NCBI GenBank assembly: GCA_963729275.1
Contig: CAVSNH010000004.1
Span: 310,001-374,000 of the forward strand
Source of the DNA: CAVSNH01 sp963729275
Lineage (GTDB): Bacteria > Actinomycetota > Acidimicrobiia > Acidimicrobiales > RAAP-2
Direction: 5' to 3'
Length of the DNA stretch: 64,000 nucleotides
Shown here: positions 27,610 through 36,075 of the stretch, piece after piece
Layout of the letters: the number at the start of each line of letters is the position of its first letter
Position numbering within the stretch: the stretch's first letter is position 1
Program-made: the position numbers and the translations under genes
The notes under the pieces: generated by a model
Seen by the model: only the letters and a program-made list of their open reading frames with translations
Told to the model about the DNA's origin: nothing
The model's database searches: none

Positions 27610-28140
27610 TCAGCCCGACGCCGCTGGCCGAGTCAGCCCCAGCCGATCGGCTGTCCACTGACCAACCGGATCGTCGCCACCCGCGAGCCACCAAGCCAGG
27701 TGGGCATGCAGACACTTCACGCCTCGACGCGTGCCACCCACCCCTCCGCTAGGTCGAGGCCCCTCGTGACCAGAGGGAACGAGCGCGTCGCGCGTCGCGG
27801 CATAGCGGGCATGGGCTTCGGCGATGGCAGTCGCTGGAAGCGCTTGTTCGGCCGCCCGGACGCCACCCTCAGACTCCAGTCGACTGACTGCATCACGCAG
27901 GTCGGGATCGGTGAGCCAATAGCGGGTGGGCATCGGCGTCCCGTCGGCCAGGAACGGCGCATTGGCGATGACTGCGGGCTGACCATGGGACGATCGGACG
28001 ATGACCTCGAATGGCCCGGCGGGCGTCCGACCGAGCTGCCGGGTGATAATGCTGAGGTCGTCCTCGCGGTCGCCGGCTGGAGTGTCCCGAGTGTCCGGGC
28101 CGGCGCCATCGGCAGCTGCTTCAGCGTCCCCGACAGACAC
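27610..28140 (-). CDS. DUF501 protein
   Basis: A protein of 176 residues from a GTG start. The conserved DUF501 core reads QLGRTPAGPFEVIVR, then PMPTRYWLTDPDL, and a C-terminal VKCLHAHLAWWLAGGDDPVG with conserved Cys/His residues. The function is unknown. The position between the ftsB-like gene and ppx is the standard actinobacterial one, which supports orthology with Rv1025. Confidence 0.9.
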   Translation of the reverse strand: MSVGDAEAAADGAGPDTRDTPAGDREDDLSIITRQLGRTPAGPFEVIVRSSHGQPAVIANAPFLADGTPMPTRYWLTDPDLRDAVSRLESEGGVRAAEQALPATAIAEAHARYAATRDALVPSGHEGPRPSGGVGGTRRGVKCLHAHLAWWLAGGDDPVGQWTADRLGLTRPAASG

Positions 28141-28199
28141 GCCCGCCCGCTTCAGCCCGTGAATAGGGGCTCGCGCGGCCCTGGTCCACCACGTGCGGG

Positions 28200-29123
28200 T
28201 TACTTCCAGAACTCGAGCGTGTTGCCCACACGGGACCAGAAGCTCGAGGGTGGCGGCGAAGCCGGGGGCGCGACGGCACTCGTCCCATGCCCGCCTGACC
28301 GGGCGGTCCGGCCGTGGGACACCGGCGCCAACACGACGGGAAGCCCGGGGTCGGGGGTCAGGTCCGGTGCACGGGACGGCGGGACGAGCGGTTGGTCACC
28401 GGGGTCGCCGACAGCCGCCCCTGACGACGATCCGGGCTGGCTGCCGGGGCCGGGGAGGAGCTCGAAGAGCGTCTGACCCGGCTTGACGAGCTGATAGTCC
28501 TGACGGGCCCGTCGCTCGATCTCGGTCTTGGAGCCCAACTGCTTTTCCTGCACCAGCAGCTGATGGTTCTCCTGTCGCACCGTGGCCAGTTGTGCGGCCG
28601 CGGCCGTGAGCTGCCGGTGCTGTGACAGCAGTGTTGAAAAGGGAAAGCTGAAGATGAGGACCATCAGGGCGAAGCCGGCAGCTGCCGCCATGACCGCCCG
28701 TCGACGGCGCGATTCGTCCGAGTGAGCGTGCACGACCCCGGCCAAGGCTCTTCGCAGGTGGTTCGCTAGGTGGTTCGCTCCCGCTGCCAGCCGACGTCGT
28801 CTGGCCAGTGCCGAAGGAGCATGCGCATGCGCATGCGATGACGCTGTCGAGTGGGCACGGATTCGCCGGAGGGGTGACGAGGACATCCGCTCGCTCAGGC
28901 CCGATCTCATCCGGGCGACGAAGGATCCGCTGCTCCGTCCGGCCGACGCCACGCTCGTCACCCCCGAGCGGAGGGCCGACCAGATGCGCAACCGCAAGCC
29001 GGACCAGAAATCGAGCTCGAGCATCGACCAGCGACCTCGGCGAACTTGGCGACCTCGGCGACTGTGCGCCCACCGGCCGTCGCGCCCGTCCTCCGTCGAC
29101 GTGAGCGACCGGTCACGGGTCAT
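28200..29123 (-). CDS. Septum formation initiator, FtsB/DivIC-like
   Basis: I placed the start at the ATG at 29123, 11 nt after the enolase stop; an internal ATG at 29024 is the alternative. About 307 residues. A long basic, His/Arg/Ser-rich cytoplasmic region (about 135 residues, much longer than in typical FtsB) precedes one transmembrane helix (AAGFALMVLIFSFPFSTLL). After it comes a short coiled coil (QLATVRQENHQLL) and the conserved ERRARQDYQLVKPGQ motif of the DivIC/FtsB family. The Pro/Gly-rich tail is extracytoplasmic. It should act with FtsL/FtsQ at the division septum. Confidence 0.88.
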   Translation of the reverse strand: MTRDRSLTSTEDGRDGRWAHSRRGRQVRRGRWSMLELDFWSGLRLRIWSALRSGVTSVASAGRSSGSFVARMRSGLSERMSSSPLRRIRAHSTASSHAHAHAPSALARRRRLAAGANHLANHLRRALAGVVHAHSDESRRRRAVMAAAAGFALMVLIFSFPFSTLLSQHRQLTAAAAQLATVRQENHQLLVQEKQLGSKTEIERRARQDYQLVKPGQTLFELLPGPGSQPGSSSGAAVGDPGDQPLVPPSRAPDLTPDPGLPVVLAPVSHGRTARSGGHGTSAVAPPASPPPSSFWSRVGNTLEFWK

Positions 29124-29134
29124 CCTGCGCCAGT

Positions 29135-30424
29135 TCACGTTCCGCCCCGCCACGAGGCAAGCGCCTCACCACCTCGGTAGGCGGCCGACTCACCCAGTAC
29201 GGACTCGATCCGGAGCAGTTGGTTGTACTTGGCCACTCGATCGGATCGGGCCGGCGCTCCGGCCTTGAGCTGTCCACACCCGGTGGCGACAGCCAGGTCG
29301 GCGATCGTCGTGTCCTCCGTCTCTCCTGACCGGTGGGACATCATGCAGGCGTAGCCCGCTCGGGTGGCGACATCCATGGTGGCGAGCGCCTCGGTCAGGG
29401 TGCCGATCTGGTTGACCTTGATGAGAACGGCGTTGGCCGCGCCGTTGGCGATGCCCCGGCGGAGGCGGTCCTCGCTCGTCACGAACAGGTCGTCCCCCAC
29501 CAACTGGATCCGGTCTCCCAGGCGCTGGGTGAGGGCGATCCAGCCATCCCAGTCGTCCTCGGCCATGCCGTCCTCGATGGACACGATGGGATAGCGGTCC
29601 ACGAAGTCGGCGAGGTAGTCGACCATGTCTTCGGCCGACAGCGTGCGGCTCTCGGAGGCCAGGACGTAACTGCCGTCCTTGAACAACTCGCTGCTCGCCG
29701 GGTCCAGGGCGATGGCTACTTCCTCACCCGGCACCCGGCCGGCGGACTCGATGGCTTCGACCAACACCCGGATCGCCTCCTCGTTGGAGGGCAGGTCCGG
29801 GGCGAAGCCGCCTTCGTCGCCGACCGCGGTCGACAGGCCCCGCATGGAAAGCACCCGAGCCAGGGCGTGGTAGGTCTCCGCCCCCCATCGCAAGGCTTCG
29901 GAATAGGAGGCTGCGCCGACGGGTGCGACCATGAACTCCTGCAAGTCGACCGAGTTGTCGGCATGACGACCACCGTTCAGCACGTTCATGAACGGCACGG
30001 GCAGGACGTGGGCGTTCGGTCCGCCGATCCATCGGAACAGAGGGAGCTCGAGCTCGTCGGCCGCGGCTTTGGCCACTGCCAGAGAGACGCCGAGGATGGC
30101 GTTGGCTCCGAGCCGGGCCTTGGTCGGCGTGCCGTCGGCGTCGATCAGCGCCAGGTCGATCGTCCGCTGGTCGAGGGCGTCCATTCCATCGACGATGGCG
30201 GCCATCTCACCGTTGACGTTGGCCACGGCCTTGAGCACGCCCTTGCCGTCGTAGCGGTTGCCGCCGTCTCGCAACTCGGTGGCTTCGAACGAGCCGGTCG
30301 ATGCACCCGACGGCACGATGGCCCGGCCCGCGGCTCCCGAGTCCAACACGACCTCGACCTCGACCGTCGGATTGCCGCGCGAGTCCAAGACCTCACGGGC
30401 GAGTACCTGTTCGATCGCGCTCAC
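29135..30424 (-). CDS. eno: Enolase
   Basis: A full-length enolase of 429 residues from GTG, with GGAAGGAG upstream. It converts 2-phosphoglycerate to phosphoenolpyruvate in the cytoplasm. Visible features: AREVLDSRGNPTVEVEV at the N-terminus, PSGASTGSFEA (mobile loop Ser), the family segment FMNVLNGGRHADN, metal ligands in SIEDGMAEDDW and VGDDLFVT, and the catalytic Lys region VLIKVNQIGTLTEAL with SHRSGETEDT. All core motifs are intact. It is followed directly by the ftsB-like gene. Confidence 0.98.
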   Translation of the reverse strand: MSAIEQVLAREVLDSRGNPTVEVEVVLDSGAAGRAIVPSGASTGSFEATELRDGGNRYDGKGVLKAVANVNGEMAAIVDGMDALDQRTIDLALIDADGTPTKARLGANAILGVSLAVAKAAADELELPLFRWIGGPNAHVLPVPFMNVLNGGRHADNSVDLQEFMVAPVGAASYSEALRWGAETYHALARVLSMRGLSTAVGDEGGFAPDLPSNEEAIRVLVEAIESAGRVPGEEVAIALDPASSELFKDGSYVLASESRTLSAEDMVDYLADFVDRYPIVSIEDGMAEDDWDGWIALTQRLGDRIQLVGDDLFVTSEDRLRRGIANGAANAVLIKVNQIGTLTEALATMDVATRAGYACMMSHRSGETEDTTIADLAVATGCGQLKAGAPARSDRVAKYNQLLRIESVLGESAAYRGGEALASWRGGT

Positions 30425-30557
30425 TGGGGATGCCGCTCCTTCCGACCGGTTCCGGCAACGCCCGTCAGTGCGGCCACGCTACCACCGGCTTCGCCTTCCA
30501 CCAGGGCATTCGCGCCCGCGTCTCCGTGCCGCGCCAGTTGCCGACGACGGTGCGACG

Positions 30558-32057
30558 TCACCCGATGGCTTCGACCTCGGACCGGAACGAGGCCAGGCGC
30601 GTCCGCAACGCCGCTTCGGGGTCGACGCCAAGCTCACGCGCCACCGACACCAGGGAAAAAAGGGCTTCACCGACGGCGTCCTGAGAGGATCCGGTCACGG
30701 TCCCGACGGCCGTGCCGACAGCCTCGGGACCGTCGCCGACGCGCAACGCGGTCAGCGCGGCGACGTCATCGGCCACCCGCTCTGCTTCATCGGCCAATGC
30801 AGGGAGGACCATGCCCACGGCCAACGCCTTGCGTTGCAGCTTGGCCGCCAGCGCGAGCGCGGGCATGGCCGAGGGGATGCCTTCGGTCACACTGCTCCGC
30901 TTCTTTTCGGCGAGCTTGCCCAGCTCCCAGTTGGTCGCCATGTCTTGCCAGTTGGTCGGCGCGCTCTCCGGGGTGGTCGACTCGTCGGTGCCGAACACGT
31001 GCGGATGACGATCGACCAGCTTGTCGTGTACGCCGCGGGCCACGTCGGCCAAGGTGAACTGTCCGGCCTCGGCTGCCAGCCGGGCGTGGAAGTAGATCTG
31101 GAACAGAAGGTCTCCGAGCTCCTCCTCGAGCGCAGCGACGGAAGGATGTGCGGCCTCAGCCATGGGGTCGACCCCGGGATCGGCCCCAGTTTCGGTGGCA
31201 GCAAGCTGATCGAGCACCTCCAGCACCTCGTAGGTCTCCTCGAGGAGGTGTCGGCGCAGTGATCCGTGGGTCTGGCGGCGGTCCCACGGACAGCGCTCGC
31301 GCAGCGTCCGCACCAATTCCTCGAGCTTGACGAGCTCTTCGCCCACCGGGGCCTCGAGCTCCGGCACCCAGAGCGACGTGAGATGGTCGGGATCGAACGA
31401 GCGGTCGAGGTCGTCCCACGCCACCTCCCACACCTTCTCGTCGGAGAGGCCGAGATGGAACAGCACGGTGACGGGCTGGGTGGGCGGAGTCTCCGGCGCC
31501 AGCTTGATGGCCGACAGGACCGAGCGGTCCCAACACTGGGCGACGATCAGCCTCCCAAAGGAGCCGGCGGCCTCGAGGACGAACGACGAGCCATCGACGA
31601 TGCGCACGCCGGCGGCCACCGGGTCGACGCCCAGTCGCTCGAAGGCCAGCTCCAGGAACGAGAGCGCCGGGAAGACGACGAGCGTGACCTCGGAGGACAG
31701 CACGGCCGGATGGCAACGGAGGAGATCGACCGTCCGCTCGGCGACCGACGGTGAACCAGGGACGGCGTAGACGACATGGCCGTGACGTCGCGCCTCTGCC
31801 AGCAGATCCTCGACGATGGCGTCATAGACCTCTTCGAAGGTCGGGCACCGTTCGTAGTGGAGATCGAACGAGCGCGCATTGGAAAACTCAGGCGCAGCAG
31901 GATGACGGCTCGTGCGCAGGAAGAGGTGGGACGCGGATGCCAATCGCTCGGCCGCATCACGGGTGAGCAGGTCGGGTCCGCCGGGACCGAGGCCCACGAC
32001 CTCGATCGTCGGTGCCGGCACAGGAGGCGAGCCTTCCGCGCTCTTGCCTGTCGTCAC
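30558..32057 (-). CDS. mazG: MazG nucleotide pyrophosphohydrolase with N-terminal methylase-like domain
   Basis: A protein of 499 residues. The N-terminal ~230 residues resemble a tetrapyrrole methylase fold: VVGLGPGGPDLLT and YAVPGSPSVAERTVDLL. The C-terminal MazG region begins at LRERCPWDRRQTHGSL with the metal-binding ETYEVLEV and EEELGDLLFQIYFHARL. MazG hydrolyses (d)NTPs or non-canonical nucleotides. This fused form is the one found in many Actinobacteria and Firmicutes. The segment between the two halves of the MazG region is longer than in E. coli. It lies immediately downstream of the PPIase lipoprotein gene. Confidence 0.94.
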   Translation of the reverse strand: MTTGKSAEGSPPVPAPTIEVVGLGPGGPDLLTRDAAERLASASHLFLRTSRHPAAPEFSNARSFDLHYERCPTFEEVYDAIVEDLLAEARRHGHVVYAVPGSPSVAERTVDLLRCHPAVLSSEVTLVVFPALSFLELAFERLGVDPVAAGVRIVDGSSFVLEAAGSFGRLIVAQCWDRSVLSAIKLAPETPPTQPVTVLFHLGLSDEKVWEVAWDDLDRSFDPDHLTSLWVPELEAPVGEELVKLEELVRTLRERCPWDRRQTHGSLRRHLLEETYEVLEVLDQLAATETGADPGVDPMAEAAHPSVAALEEELGDLLFQIYFHARLAAEAGQFTLADVARGVHDKLVDRHPHVFGTDESTTPESAPTNWQDMATNWELGKLAEKKRSSVTEGIPSAMPALALAAKLQRKALAVGMVLPALADEAERVADDVAALTALRVGDGPEAVGTAVGTVTGSSQDAVGEALFSLVSVARELGVDPEAALRTRLASFRSEVEAIG

Positions 32058-32105
32058 GACCCCCCGTCCGTCGTCACCGGCACGCGAACACGCCGACGAG
32101 GCCCG

Positions 32106-33290
32106 TCAGCCCCCGCCGCCGTTCAGCTGCAGGCGCGAGCCCGGCTGGGTCGACTGCGCCGACGTCCCCAGCGAGGCCGCCAGCAGATATTGGGCGGGGG
32201 GCGGGACGGGAGCCACGACCGTCAAGCCCTTCCAGGCCCCGTACTGCGGATTCACATACACCGTCGTCTGATGGGCGAACACTCTCAGTTGCGCGCCCAC
32301 CCGGTCCTCGTTGGACGCGGACAGGAGCAGTTCCCGCCGCACCAGCGACAAGACGGAGTTGAAGGGCTGGACGAGCTGGCTCGTGACCTCGTAGATGACC
32401 CACTGACCCGTAGTCGGATCCTCTGCCGGTCCGATGGGGACGCCGACCGTCGCCGTCGGCACATCGAGAGTTTGCAGGATCTCCGACTCGGTGAAGTCAC
32501 ACCCGATGGAACCGCCCGCCGCCGCCGACGTAGGGTCGATCGAATGTGCGTGGGCCAGAGCCGAGAACGAGGCACCGGCATTGAGCTGGGTGACGAGTTG
32601 TTGGCCGGCGCTCTGCGAGCTGCTCACGATGATGGACACGCAGTCTTGGGTGAACAACGACTGGTTGGACAGGTAATAGGCGGCTGCCGCCTTGGTCGAC
32701 AGGTCGGCGCCACGAGCCAGGAGGCGCTCGTCGATGGCCTGGCTCCGAATGCGGTCGTTGGCGATGCCGGCTGGAAGGCTGGCCACCAGCTGGGCGCCCG
32801 TAATGGCCTGACCGTCGGGCTGCACGCAGGAGGCGGTCACGCCATTGGCCTCCGAGTTCTGAGTGGCATCCGAGATCTCGCCGTCGAGGATCGACTCATA
32901 GTCCGACTTTGCCGAGGCCAGCTGGCTCGCCGAGACCGTGAGGTCCTTGGATGCTGCGTATTGCTGGGCCAACAGTTCCCCGACCTCGTCGTCGACGACC
33001 TGGGTGGCGAGGGTCATGGAGTAGGTGCCCGCCCCACCCGTCCCCTGGACGTCACTACTCGTCAGTCCCTGGTGCTCCAGCTGGAGCAGGCAGCCGCCAG
33101 CCGCCGACTTGGCGAAGCTCGACAGCTGCGAGTTGACGGCGGCTGTCGAGAGCGTGGCGCCGTCGACCGACACGGCCACCGGCGTGACCGAGCAGGCCGA
33201 GGCCAGGGCACCGGCGGCCGCCACGGCCAGGACCGGGGCTGACCACCCCATCAGGCGGCGGAACACGGCGGGGATGCTACCGGGTGACAT
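32106..33290 (-). CDS. Peptidyl-prolyl isomerase lipoprotein (SurA/PrsA-like)
   Basis: I used the ATG at 33290; the frame is open further upstream, and starts at 33296 or 33251 are also possible. The N-terminus has an Arg pair, a hydrophobic core and the lipobox ALASAC, so the mature protein is anchored outside. An N-terminal SurA-like helical chaperone region (VDGATLSTAAVNSQL onward) is followed by a parvulin-like domain with DCVSIIVSSSQS, the segment GASFSALAHAHSIDPTSAAAGG and a IGPAEDPTTGQWVIYEV strand. Such proteins fold exported polypeptides. It occupies the place of lpqU in Mycobacterium, between mazG and mfd. Confidence 0.82.
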   Translation of the reverse strand: MSPGSIPAVFRRLMGWSAPVLAVAAAGALASACSVTPVAVSVDGATLSTAAVNSQLSSFAKSAAGGCLLQLEHQGLTSSDVQGTGGAGTYSMTLATQVVDDEVGELLAQQYAASKDLTVSASQLASAKSDYESILDGEISDATQNSEANGVTASCVQPDGQAITGAQLVASLPAGIANDRIRSQAIDERLLARGADLSTKAAAAYYLSNQSLFTQDCVSIIVSSSQSAGQQLVTQLNAGASFSALAHAHSIDPTSAAAGGSIGCDFTESEILQTLDVPTATVGVPIGPAEDPTTGQWVIYEVTSQLVQPFNSVLSLVRRELLLSASNEDRVGAQLRVFAHQTTVYVNPQYGAWKGLTVVAPVPPPAQYLLAASLGTSAQSTQPGSRLQLNGGGG

Positions 33291-33458
33291 GCGCATGCCT
33301 GCGTCGACCCACCCCTCGAGGCTGTCGAGCGTGGGCAGGCGGGGTGGCAACAGCGGGCGGAGGCGAAGACCCATCCGGGCTCGACGGAGAACCCACACGG
33401 GGGTGCCCAGCGTGAGCGGGATGGGGACGTGCCGCGAGAAGATCCCCCTCTCCGGTAG

Positions 33459-35939
33459 CTACTCCGGGGTCGTGTACCAACCCGCGACGTCCACGACCAC
33501 GTTGGTGTCGCCGAAGGCGTTGTAGATGTCGAACGTGCCCGATCCGGTCAGCGTGGCCACCACCATGTTGGCCAGGACGCCCCCAGCCGGCGGATTGAGG
33601 TCGGAGGTGGTCGGGCGCGGGCTTTGCGGATAGACGGTCAAGTACCCCGACGCGCTCGGGCGCACCGCGGTCAGGTTTAGTACGACAGCCGTGGCCCCGG
33701 TGGGCACGTTGCCGAGCCCCGCGCCTTGGACCTCCAGCGTGTCGTTGGCGGTAATCGGGTTGGACGGGCTTCCCGGGGCCGAATCGGTGTTGCACTGGGT
33801 ATAGGGCGCCACCAGTTCCGACGGATTGGACCCCCGGGTGTCGCAGATCCGCACGGGAGCCGGACCGGGTGTGAATTCAGCCCCTGTGCCGCCGGCGGCC
33901 GTGAAGTAGCCGGAGACGTCCACGATGACGTCAGTTGGCGCGGCTGAGAACAGCGTCACCTGACCGGTATCACTGCCCACCTCCACGACGACGCGGTTGG
34001 CAATCGTCTGGCCCGTTCCGTAGTTGACGTTGGAGGCTGTCGGGGGAGTAGCACCCTCGGGGTACGCCGTGATGTAGCCCGGGTCGGTCGCCCGGGTGAC
34101 CGTAACGTTCAAGACCACCGCCTCGACGCCCGTCGCCGGCAGACCACCCAATCCGGCGACGTTGATGGTCAAGGGCGTGCTCGGACCGACCAGGTTGTCG
34201 GGACTCCCCGGGGCAGTGTCCGGATTGCATTGGGTGGCGCCACCGGTCAGCCCAGAAGGGTTCCCGCCTCGGGTATCGCAGATCCGGGCGGGTGAAGAGA
34301 GGGCGTTGTAGAGACCGGCCCCGCCCTGGGTGGCGGTGGTGACGTAGCCCTCGAGGTCGGCGATGGCGTCGGCCGAAACCGACGAGAAGAGGGAGACCTG
34401 GCCTGAGGCGCCGACCCCCACCTCGACGAGGTTCGGCACCACTTGGCCCGAGACAAAGTTGAGGTTGGAGGCGGTTGGTTGAAGTGAGCCGGTCGGGTAG
34501 AGGGTGAAGTAACCAGCCCCGGTGCCATGCACCTCGGTCACGTTCAGCACCACTGCGGTGACGTCGCTTGCCGGTACACCGAACTCACCAGCCACGTTGA
34601 TCGTGAGGACTCCGCCTGTCGGCAGTATCTCGCCGGAATTGCCCGACCCGTTGCACTGGGCCGCGGCGCCGCTGAGACCAGAAGGGTTCCCCGGTCGGGT
34701 GTCACAGATGCGCACCGGGGTCATGGCCACGTAGCTCCCGGGATCGTTGAGGACGACCACGTTGGTCGTCCCGCTCGAAGCGGCGTAGGTGGTCGATGCA
34801 CCCGAGTACAGCGCGGTGACGACGTCGTTGCCGACGGGCGCGCCCGTGGACGCGCAGGACCCGCGGCCGGACGCGAGGGATCCGCTCGTGCACAACAGCG
34901 TCGTGCCCACGATGAAGCTGACGGTCCCCGTCGGGAACGGACCTCCGGCGCTCACCGTCGCCGAGTAGGTCACCGACGCACCGACGGTCACGGGTTCGGC
35001 CGCGGCGGTCGCTTCCGTCGTCGTGAAGAATGACTGCGATCCGTAGGTATCGGTAAAGCCGTTGCCGGAGAAGTCACCGGGGAAGGCGATGATGAACCCC
35101 TCCTCGTCGAGCATCACCATCGGGGTCGCGTTGACCGAATCGAGGGTCGTGCCGCTCACCTGCTCATGGCTGAACTGAACCGTGCCGAAGTCGGCCAATG
35201 TGTAAATGTCGCCGTATTGGTCCTCCGGCGCTTCTTGGATCCATTCGGCGGATGTTCCCGGTCCCGTGTAAGAAACCTCAGGATTAGTCGAGTAGCTGAG
35301 GCCCAGCGTGACGTCGGCGATGGAAATCGTCCAGACACCAGGGGAATCCTGGGCCACCGACGCCGAGATCTCGTCGCCCGCGTTGACCGGGAACTCTTCA
35401 GTCGAAGCCGCGGGCAGGATCTCGACCCAGGCGAAGTAGTCGCCAGTCCCTTCCAGGTCTGCCTCCGTGGTTCCGGTTTGGATGAGCGACTGGTTGCTAA
35501 ATCCATCGACCCCGACCCAATTCGACGAGACCTCGACGACGTCAGGCGGGGTAGTGACATTTGGGACCACCCACGTCGCACTGGCCCCGGTGAACGTCGA
35601 GCCCTGGTCGACGACGCCCGACCAGTTGTAGGTCGCCAGCGTGTTCGTCGTCGTTCCCACTCGCCGGCCCGGCGCCGACGCCCACTGTGGCAGGTCGGGT
35701 CGCGGCCGCAGTGCGTTCGGAACCGTGATCCGGGACCACGGTCGAAGGTGGGGCGTGGAGCGAGCGATCTCAGCCGCAGTGACGTGCGCCTGTTTGGTCG
35801 CCGGCGGCAGAGGTGCCGAGTGGGCTACGGCAGCTGGAATGGTCGCGGTGAAGAGCGAACACAGCGCACAAACGGCCCCGAAGAACGCGAATCGCTGGAT
35901 GCTTCTCATGCAGTGACGTGACAGCCCGACCGCTCCCAT
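33459..35939 (-). CDS. Secreted G1-type (eqolisin) peptidase with Ig-like domain and triple repeats
   Basis: I chose the ATG at 35939, preceded by a G-rich site. About 826 residues. A signal peptide (FAFFGAVCALCSLFTATIPAA) is followed by the G1 domain: NWSGVVDQGSTFTGASATW, SSNWVGVDGF, the catalytic Gln in LIQTGTTE, and the Glu in SAEWIQEAPEDQ. An Ig-like module (VTYSATVSAGGPFPTGTVSF) comes next. Then three ~140-residue repeats follow, each starting with RICDTR and containing TAVVLNVT and a final D..GY element. G1 peptidases are acid-active Gln/Glu enzymes, mainly fungal but known in bacteria. The gene interrupts the usual mfd-mazG neighbourhood. Confidence 0.88.
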   Translation of the reverse strand: MGAVGLSRHCMRSIQRFAFFGAVCALCSLFTATIPAAVAHSAPLPPATKQAHVTAAEIARSTPHLRPWSRITVPNALRPRPDLPQWASAPGRRVGTTTNTLATYNWSGVVDQGSTFTGASATWVVPNVTTPPDVVEVSSNWVGVDGFSNQSLIQTGTTEADLEGTGDYFAWVEILPAASTEEFPVNAGDEISASVAQDSPGVWTISIADVTLGLSYSTNPEVSYTGPGTSAEWIQEAPEDQYGDIYTLADFGTVQFSHEQVSGTTLDSVNATPMVMLDEEGFIIAFPGDFSGNGFTDTYGSQSFFTTTEATAAAEPVTVGASVTYSATVSAGGPFPTGTVSFIVGTTLLCTSGSLASGRGSCASTGAPVGNDVVTALYSGASTTYAASSGTTNVVVLNDPGSYVAMTPVRICDTRPGNPSGLSGAAAQCNGSGNSGEILPTGGVLTINVAGEFGVPASDVTAVVLNVTEVHGTGAGYFTLYPTGSLQPTASNLNFVSGQVVPNLVEVGVGASGQVSLFSSVSADAIADLEGYVTTATQGGAGLYNALSSPARICDTRGGNPSGLTGGATQCNPDTAPGSPDNLVGPSTPLTINVAGLGGLPATGVEAVVLNVTVTRATDPGYITAYPEGATPPTASNVNYGTGQTIANRVVVEVGSDTGQVTLFSAAPTDVIVDVSGYFTAAGGTGAEFTPGPAPVRICDTRGSNPSELVAPYTQCNTDSAPGSPSNPITANDTLEVQGAGLGNVPTGATAVVLNLTAVRPSASGYLTVYPQSPRPTTSDLNPPAGGVLANMVVATLTGSGTFDIYNAFGDTNVVVDVAGWYTTPE

Positions 35940-36075
35940 CGTTCCCCCCCTGCCCGAACCGCCAAAACGTCGAGCCTCGCAGATCACTAAGGGTTATGTC
36001 GAGGCCTTCTTGGGCACCGCCAATCGATCGTCGAGCAGCTCCACCAGGCGGGCAGCCGGCAGATCTCCGGCAGGA

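Noticed and set aside
29333..31057. Long open frame of 574 codons opposite eno and mazG
   Set aside because: Antisense shadow of the enolase and mazG genes; no recognisable domain.
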